A DNA stretch of 8,456 nt. Source: JAYEKL01 sp034660995 (GTDB lineage Bacteria; Patescibacteriota; Minisyncoccia; JAHIHE01; JAGLIN01). Below are positions 5,880-8,456 of the stretch, piece after piece. Position 1 is the stretch's first letter, and every line of letters starts with the position of its first letter. Under the pieces are notes generated by a model. The model had not been told where the DNA came from and made no database searches. It worked only from the letters and a program-made list of their open reading frames with translations. A program made the position numbers and the translations under genes. The stretch spans positions 1-8,456 of the forward strand of contig JAYEKL010000101.1 in NCBI GenBank assembly GCA_034660995.1, given 5' to 3'.

Positions 5880-6638
5880 TTATTCCAGCGCTTTTGGCAA
5901 CAATAGCAGAAACGGCAAGCACTTGTCATAATTCAATTCATAAAAATTAACTCCCATATTTATATTTTTATAATACGCTTTAATGTTTTCTTTGTAAAAT
6001 TTTTCTGATTGGATTAGCCACGTCTTGTTTTTCAATTTTGACGCTAAAAACCATTTTTCTAAAATTCGCGCGGCACGACCGTTACCGTCATGAAAAGGAT
6101 GAATATGAGCAAAGACCAGATGTAGCATTGAAGCGAAATAAAATACTTCTTTAATATTTAAATCTTGCTTTAATAATTTATTAATTGCTCTAAAAAAAAT
6201 TTTCATTTCCCTACCTACATTTTCAGGTTCTACCGCTAAATAAACTAATCCATACTGATTGAAAACTCCCACTTTATCGTCCCGATATTTTCCTCTCCGG
6301 CTTTTAATCAGAAAAGATTTTGACAGCATTTCGTGCGATTTCAATAGATTATTTTCCGTTAATTCATTTTCTTGAGCAAAATCGTAAGCGCTAATCAACT
6401 CTACAATTTCAGAATATTCTTTCGGCTTAGCCTTTTGCTTGACTGCCTTAGTATTCATAAAAGAATTCAGGTCCATTGGATTGCCCTCTATATTTGACGA
6501 ATACACCGCCGAGGCTTCGATTAAATATTCCAAATCAATTTTCGGAGAATCTTTTTTCAGATTACTAAAACAGTCCGCTAAATCAATCTTTATTTTTTTC
6601 TGATACCGATTAAAGTATTCCTTTTCCAAAATATCCAT
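5880..6638 (-). CDS. Fic-domain protein, class II (probable protein AMPylase or related transferase)
   Basis: Fic enzymes transfer a nucleotide-derived group, usually AMP from ATP, to a hydroxyl side chain of a target protein. The 252-aa protein has the complete motif HPFHDGNGRAAR at residues 180-191, with catalytic His180 and the anion-binding GNGR loop. Residues 47-52 (SSNIEG) match the inhibitory motif [S/T]xxxE[G/N]. Its place before the Fic core makes this a class II enzyme, in which Glu51 would reach the second Arg of the motif (Arg191) and keep the enzyme off. Residues 115-135 (RGKYRDDKVGVF) fit the target-binding flap. No signal peptide, membrane segment or obvious C-terminal winged-helix domain is seen. 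It has its own promoter, and GGAG lies only two bases before the ATG, an unusually short spacing. No antitoxin gene adjoins it, as expected for a self-inhibited enzyme. Target unknown: it could be a housekeeping regulator, toxin-like or host-directed. Confidence 0.95.
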   Translation of the reverse strand: MDILEKEYFNRYQKKIKIDLADCFSNLKKDSPKIDLEYLIEASAVYSSNIEGNPMDLNSFMNTKAVKQKAKPKEYSEIVELISAYDFAQENELTENNLLKSHEMLSKSFLIKSRRGKYRDDKVGVFNQYGLVYLAVEPENVGREMKIFFRAINKLLKQDLNIKEVFYFASMLHLVFAHIHPFHDGNGRAARILEKWFLASKLKNKTWLIQSEKFYKENIKAYYKNINMGVNFYELNYDKCLPFLLLLPKALE

Positions 6639-6677
6639 ATCTCCAATTTTATAGACTTTAAACTAAATAAACACTAA

Positions 6678-6706
6678 AGAATATCACACTTTTCTAAAAA
6701 TGTCAA
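6678..6706 (-). promoter_or_regulatory. sigma70-type promoter of the Fic gene, extended -10
   Basis: On the minus strand a perfect -35 box TTGACA (complement of 6701-6706) is followed by exactly 17 bp and then TATTCT (complement of 6678-6683; 4/6). TG one base upstream of TATTCT makes an extended -10. Transcription should begin near 6671, giving a leader of about 33 nt before the ATG at 6638. This is the best promoter in the window and indicates that the Fic gene is transcribed independently of the antiporter. Confidence 0.7.
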
Positions 6707-6722
6707 TAGCTAATAATACAGT

Positions 6723-6761
6723 AAAAAAATAAAAGATAATTTATATTATTCCAAATATCTT
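6723..6761 (-). terminator. intrinsic terminator of the antiporter gene
   Basis: In the transcript AAGAUAUUU pairs with AAAUUAUCUU (one bulged U), giving nine base pairs around a 10-nt loop, followed directly by UUAUUUUUUU. The upstream arm lies in the last codons and the stop codon lies in the loop. The stem is A/U-rich, as expected in this genome, but the hairpin plus U tract is the clearest terminator here. It ends 17 bp before the -35 box of the Fic promoter. Confidence 0.65.
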
Positions 6762-7763
6762 AATCAAAAACAATAAATACAGAACTAGATACATCATTCC
6801 TTCCCAATTATATATTTTCCTTGAAATTCCAGAAAATATATACAGAATTGTAGTAGCAATCAAAAATGGAATTCCGATATAAAAAGTCGTATCATCAATA
6901 CTAAGATCAGCTATCATCGCCGGAACACCAACGACTACCAGAGCGTTAAAAATATTTGAACCAAAAACATTCCCAAGAGCGATTTCATACTTTTTCTTCA
7001 TTGCCGCTCTGACAGAAACCACAAGTTCAGGAAGAGATGTTCCAATTGCTACGGCACTCATAGCAATAACCGCTGTTTCAATACCCAAATTATCAGCAAT
7101 ATTTACTAAAGACTCTACAGTATATTTTGCGCCGATATATATAAAAAAGGCGCTTCCTATTAAAGTAACAAACACTCCAAGTTCTATTTTTGGCTTATAA
7201 GTCCATAACTTTTTCAAAAATCTATTTCTACTTGCCTTTGTTGGAGGAAGTGTAAAATCTTCTTTGTTGTTTTTTTTATTATATTTTTTATGACTTATAA
7301 TAGATCTTTCCTTGCTAGAAGAAATAATATAGAAGAAATATATTAAATATGTCAACAACAGAATAAAACTTTCAATTAAACTAACTTTTTTATCCATCAG
7401 CACAAAGAGTAGAATGGTTGTCGCGGTAGCAAGAAGAGGAAGATCAAGATTAATCAAGCTTCGTTTTATGCTCATTTTCCTAGAAATAATAGAAGCAACT
7501 CCAACAACAAGCAAGATATTTGCAATACTAGACCCAATGGCATTTGCAGTCGCAATTTCAGTCTGCCTATTTAAAACTGCTATTACCGATGTTGCAAGTT
7601 CAGGGAGAGATGTTCCCATACTAACAATTGCAATTCCAACGATAAAAGGAGAAATCTTCATTGATAAGCCAATTTTCTCACTGCTTTCCGTAAAAAAATC
7701 AGCTGATTTTATTAGAATTATCAAACTTACAATGAATACTACTATCCAAAACAATAAACACAT
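6741..7763 (-). CDS. calcium/sodium antiporter, CaCA family (YrbG-like)
   Basis: This integral membrane exchanger would move Ca2+ (or another cation) out in return for Na+ or H+. At 340 aa it is slightly longer than typical bacterial members. It shows the family's two inverted alpha repeats: alpha-1 at about 45-88 (GTSLPELATS at 50-59, then AIGSSIANILLVVG) and alpha-2 at about 236-279 (GTSLPELVVS at 241-250, then VFGSNIFNALVVVG). The ion-binding glutamates are Glu55 and Glu246. About ten hydrophobic segments are visible, the first at 4-19. The two halves are joined by a basic loop at about 150-190 (KERSIISHKKYNKKNNKEDF), longer than usual and probably cytosolic. An in-frame TAA two codons before the ATG fixes the start region. 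No good Shine-Dalgarno or promoter is evident in the 79-bp leader. Its neighbours suggest no special role; calcium or sodium homeostasis is the likely job. Confidence 0.95.
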   Translation of the reverse strand: MCLLFWIVVFIVSLIILIKSADFFTESSEKIGLSMKISPFIVGIAIVSMGTSLPELATSVIAVLNRQTEIATANAIGSSIANILLVVGVASIISRKMSIKRSLINLDLPLLATATTILLFVLMDKKVSLIESFILLLTYLIYFFYIISSSKERSIISHKKYNKKNNKEDFTLPPTKASRNRFLKKLWTYKPKIELGVFVTLIGSAFFIYIGAKYTVESLVNIADNLGIETAVIAMSAVAIGTSLPELVVSVRAAMKKKYEIALGNVFGSNIFNALVVVGVPAMIADLSIDDTTFYIGIPFLIATTILYIFSGISRKIYNWEGMMYLVLYLLFLIKIFGII

Positions 7764-7819
7764 AGCTTGTTAAACTTATTAGATTAGTTTTCACATATCT
7801 TGTATAAAACCTTTAAACT

Positions 7820-7844
7820 ACAAAAATATTTATCACAATATTTT
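7820..7844 (-). terminator. A/U-only hairpin at the end of the basic-protein gene
   Basis: In the transcript AAAAUAUU (complement of 7837-7844) pairs perfectly with AAUAUUUU (complement of 7823-7830) around the loop GUGAUA. One further U and then GUAG follow, so most of the U tract is inside the stem. It overlaps the stop codon. It is a plausible but weak terminator before the antiporter gene. Confidence 0.3.
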
Positions 7845-8456
7845 AAGAAGCTCTAGTAGCTCTACCTACCGGAGGACGAGAGGTTCTACCTGCTGAAGGA
7901 CGAGAAGTATTCTTTAAATCTGACCCCCTGCTTTTATATTTATGCGGATCACTTTGTCCTGTTATTCCTCTTCTAAGTTTGTCAATATCTCTTTTTCCGA
8001 ACCCTTTCCTCATCTCTTTTATATCAATCCCTTCTTTTTCTATTCTTTTAAACCCATCTCCTACAAACCTTTTGCTTTTAAATCTTCTTGTAAAATTATC
8101 AAAATCCTTTTTTTTCAAAACTGCTTTTGTTGGATTAAAGGTCTTGACGGCTTTTATAAAGGCTGCTTTCTTTTTTGGAGAAACTCCATGTACTTTATGT
8201 AGGACTTTTTCCATTTTTTTTGTTCCGCTTCCTGAAAAATCATTAAGTTTATTATGTCTAAAAACTTTTAACTTATGATCATAAACTTTTTTCTTTACCG
8301 TAGTCAAATGCCCAGCTATCATTTTTTGCTCTAGTTCGTCTTCTCCCTTTTTTGGCTTTTTCTTTTTTTCTTTATCTTTCCTTAGTCTTTCTATCTCCTC
8401 TTTTTTCTTTTCTTCATATTCCTCTCTTTCCTTTTCTAACTTGTCTATTTCTTCCA
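7843..8456 (-). CDS. basic coiled-coil protein with Arg/Ser/Pro repeat tail, 5' end outside window
   Basis: Although the first ATG in the frame is at 8322, the frame stays open for 44 more codons to the window edge, without ATG, GTG or TTG. It reads as a charged helix (EEIDKLEKEREEYEEKKKEE), so the real start is probably beyond 8456; at least 204 codons are visible. Counting from Met at 8322, residues 40-120 are a Lys-rich helical domain that I do not recognise (GVSPKKKAAFIKAVKTFNPT; RFVGDGFKRIEKEGIDIKEM). The end is a disordered basic tail with the octad TSRP-x-x-GR twice and then ATRAS. High positive charge suggests contact with nucleic acid, an acidic partner or the membrane. No membrane segment is visible in this part. 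It is 79 bp upstream of the antiporter and separated from it by a weak hairpin. An internal start at 8322 is the less likely alternative. Confidence 0.75.
   Translation of the reverse strand, partial: EEIDKLEKEREEYEEKKKEEIERLRKDKEKKKKPKKGEDELEQKMIAGHLTTVKKKVYDHKLKVFRHNKLNDFSGSGTKKMEKVLHKVHGVSPKKKAAFIKAVKTFNPTKAVLKKKDFDNFTRRFKSKRFVGDGFKRIEKEGIDIKEMRKGFGKRDIDKLRRGITGQSDPHKYKSRGSDLKNTSRPSAGRTSRPPVGRATRAS
7862..7909 (-). repeat. two tandem 24-bp units encoding TSRPxxGR
   Basis: Bases 7862-7885 and 7886-7909 are adjacent 24-bp copies (plus strand CTACCTACCGGAGGACGAG against CTACCTGCTGAAGGACGAG), each giving T-S-R-P-x-x-G-R. They make the arginine-rich C-terminal tail of the basic protein. The repeat keeps the frame, so its copy number could change without harming the gene. 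Confidence 0.75.

Noticed and set aside
5880..6638. Fic/Doc toxin-antitoxin pair
   Set aside because: No small partner gene lies next to it, and the inhibitory motif is inside the same protein, so a two-gene module is not supported.
7414..8278. Plus-strand open frames antisense to the antiporter and basic-protein genes
   Set aside because: They overlap well-supported minus-strand genes, and their hydrophobic or Phe/Ser-rich translations are shadows.
1..8456. CRISPR array, tRNA/rRNA, insertion sequence or integrase
   Set aside because: No regularly spaced direct repeats, no cloverleaf or rRNA-like segments, and no transposase or recombinase motifs were seen on either strand.

Overview
This AT-rich window (roughly 70% A+T by eye) carries nine protein-coding genes, all on the minus strand. 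No RNA gene, insertion sequence, integrase or CRISPR array is visible. High A+T, many lysine/glutamate-rich proteins without recognisable domains, a probable DUF5663 protein, and a C-terminal segment (144-aa protein) that I recall from many Candidate Phyla Radiation genomes together suggest a Patescibacteria/Parcubacteria-type bacterium. That assignment is inference with moderate confidence. Stops are TAA (once TGA) and tryptophan is TGG, so the standard bacterial code fits.

In transcription order (right to left) the window starts with the 3' part of a very basic, coiled-coil protein whose 5' end lies beyond the edge (7843-8456). Next is a CaCA-family sodium/calcium antiporter (6741-7763) ending in a good intrinsic terminator (6723-6761). 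A Fic-domain enzyme (5880-6638) follows, with its own strong sigma70-type promoter (6678-6706). These last two are the only proteins whose function can be named.

After a 74-bp GC-rich REP/MITE-like inverted repeat (5781-5854) comes a five-gene block on the same strand: a 1074-aa coiled-coil protein, a 103-aa probable DUF5663 protein, a 59-aa lysine-rich protein, a 413-aa coiled-coil protein with a C-terminal hydrophobic hairpin, and a 144-aa protein with a conserved-looking C-terminal helical domain. Gaps are 32-104 bp and most leaders lack a Shine-Dalgarno sequence. Two of the five carry internal duplications. One looks membrane-anchored; the others look cytosolic. They could form a CPR-specific structural or cell-envelope complex, possibly near type IV secretion or pilus functions, but nothing in the sequence proves an activity.

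The best candidates for something undescribed are this five-gene block, the REP-like palindrome in front of it, and the basic protein with an arginine-rich repeat tail at the right edge. Gene-free stretches are all shorter than 170 bp. They hold A/T repeats (1-87), weak promoter or terminator candidates, and the palindrome.
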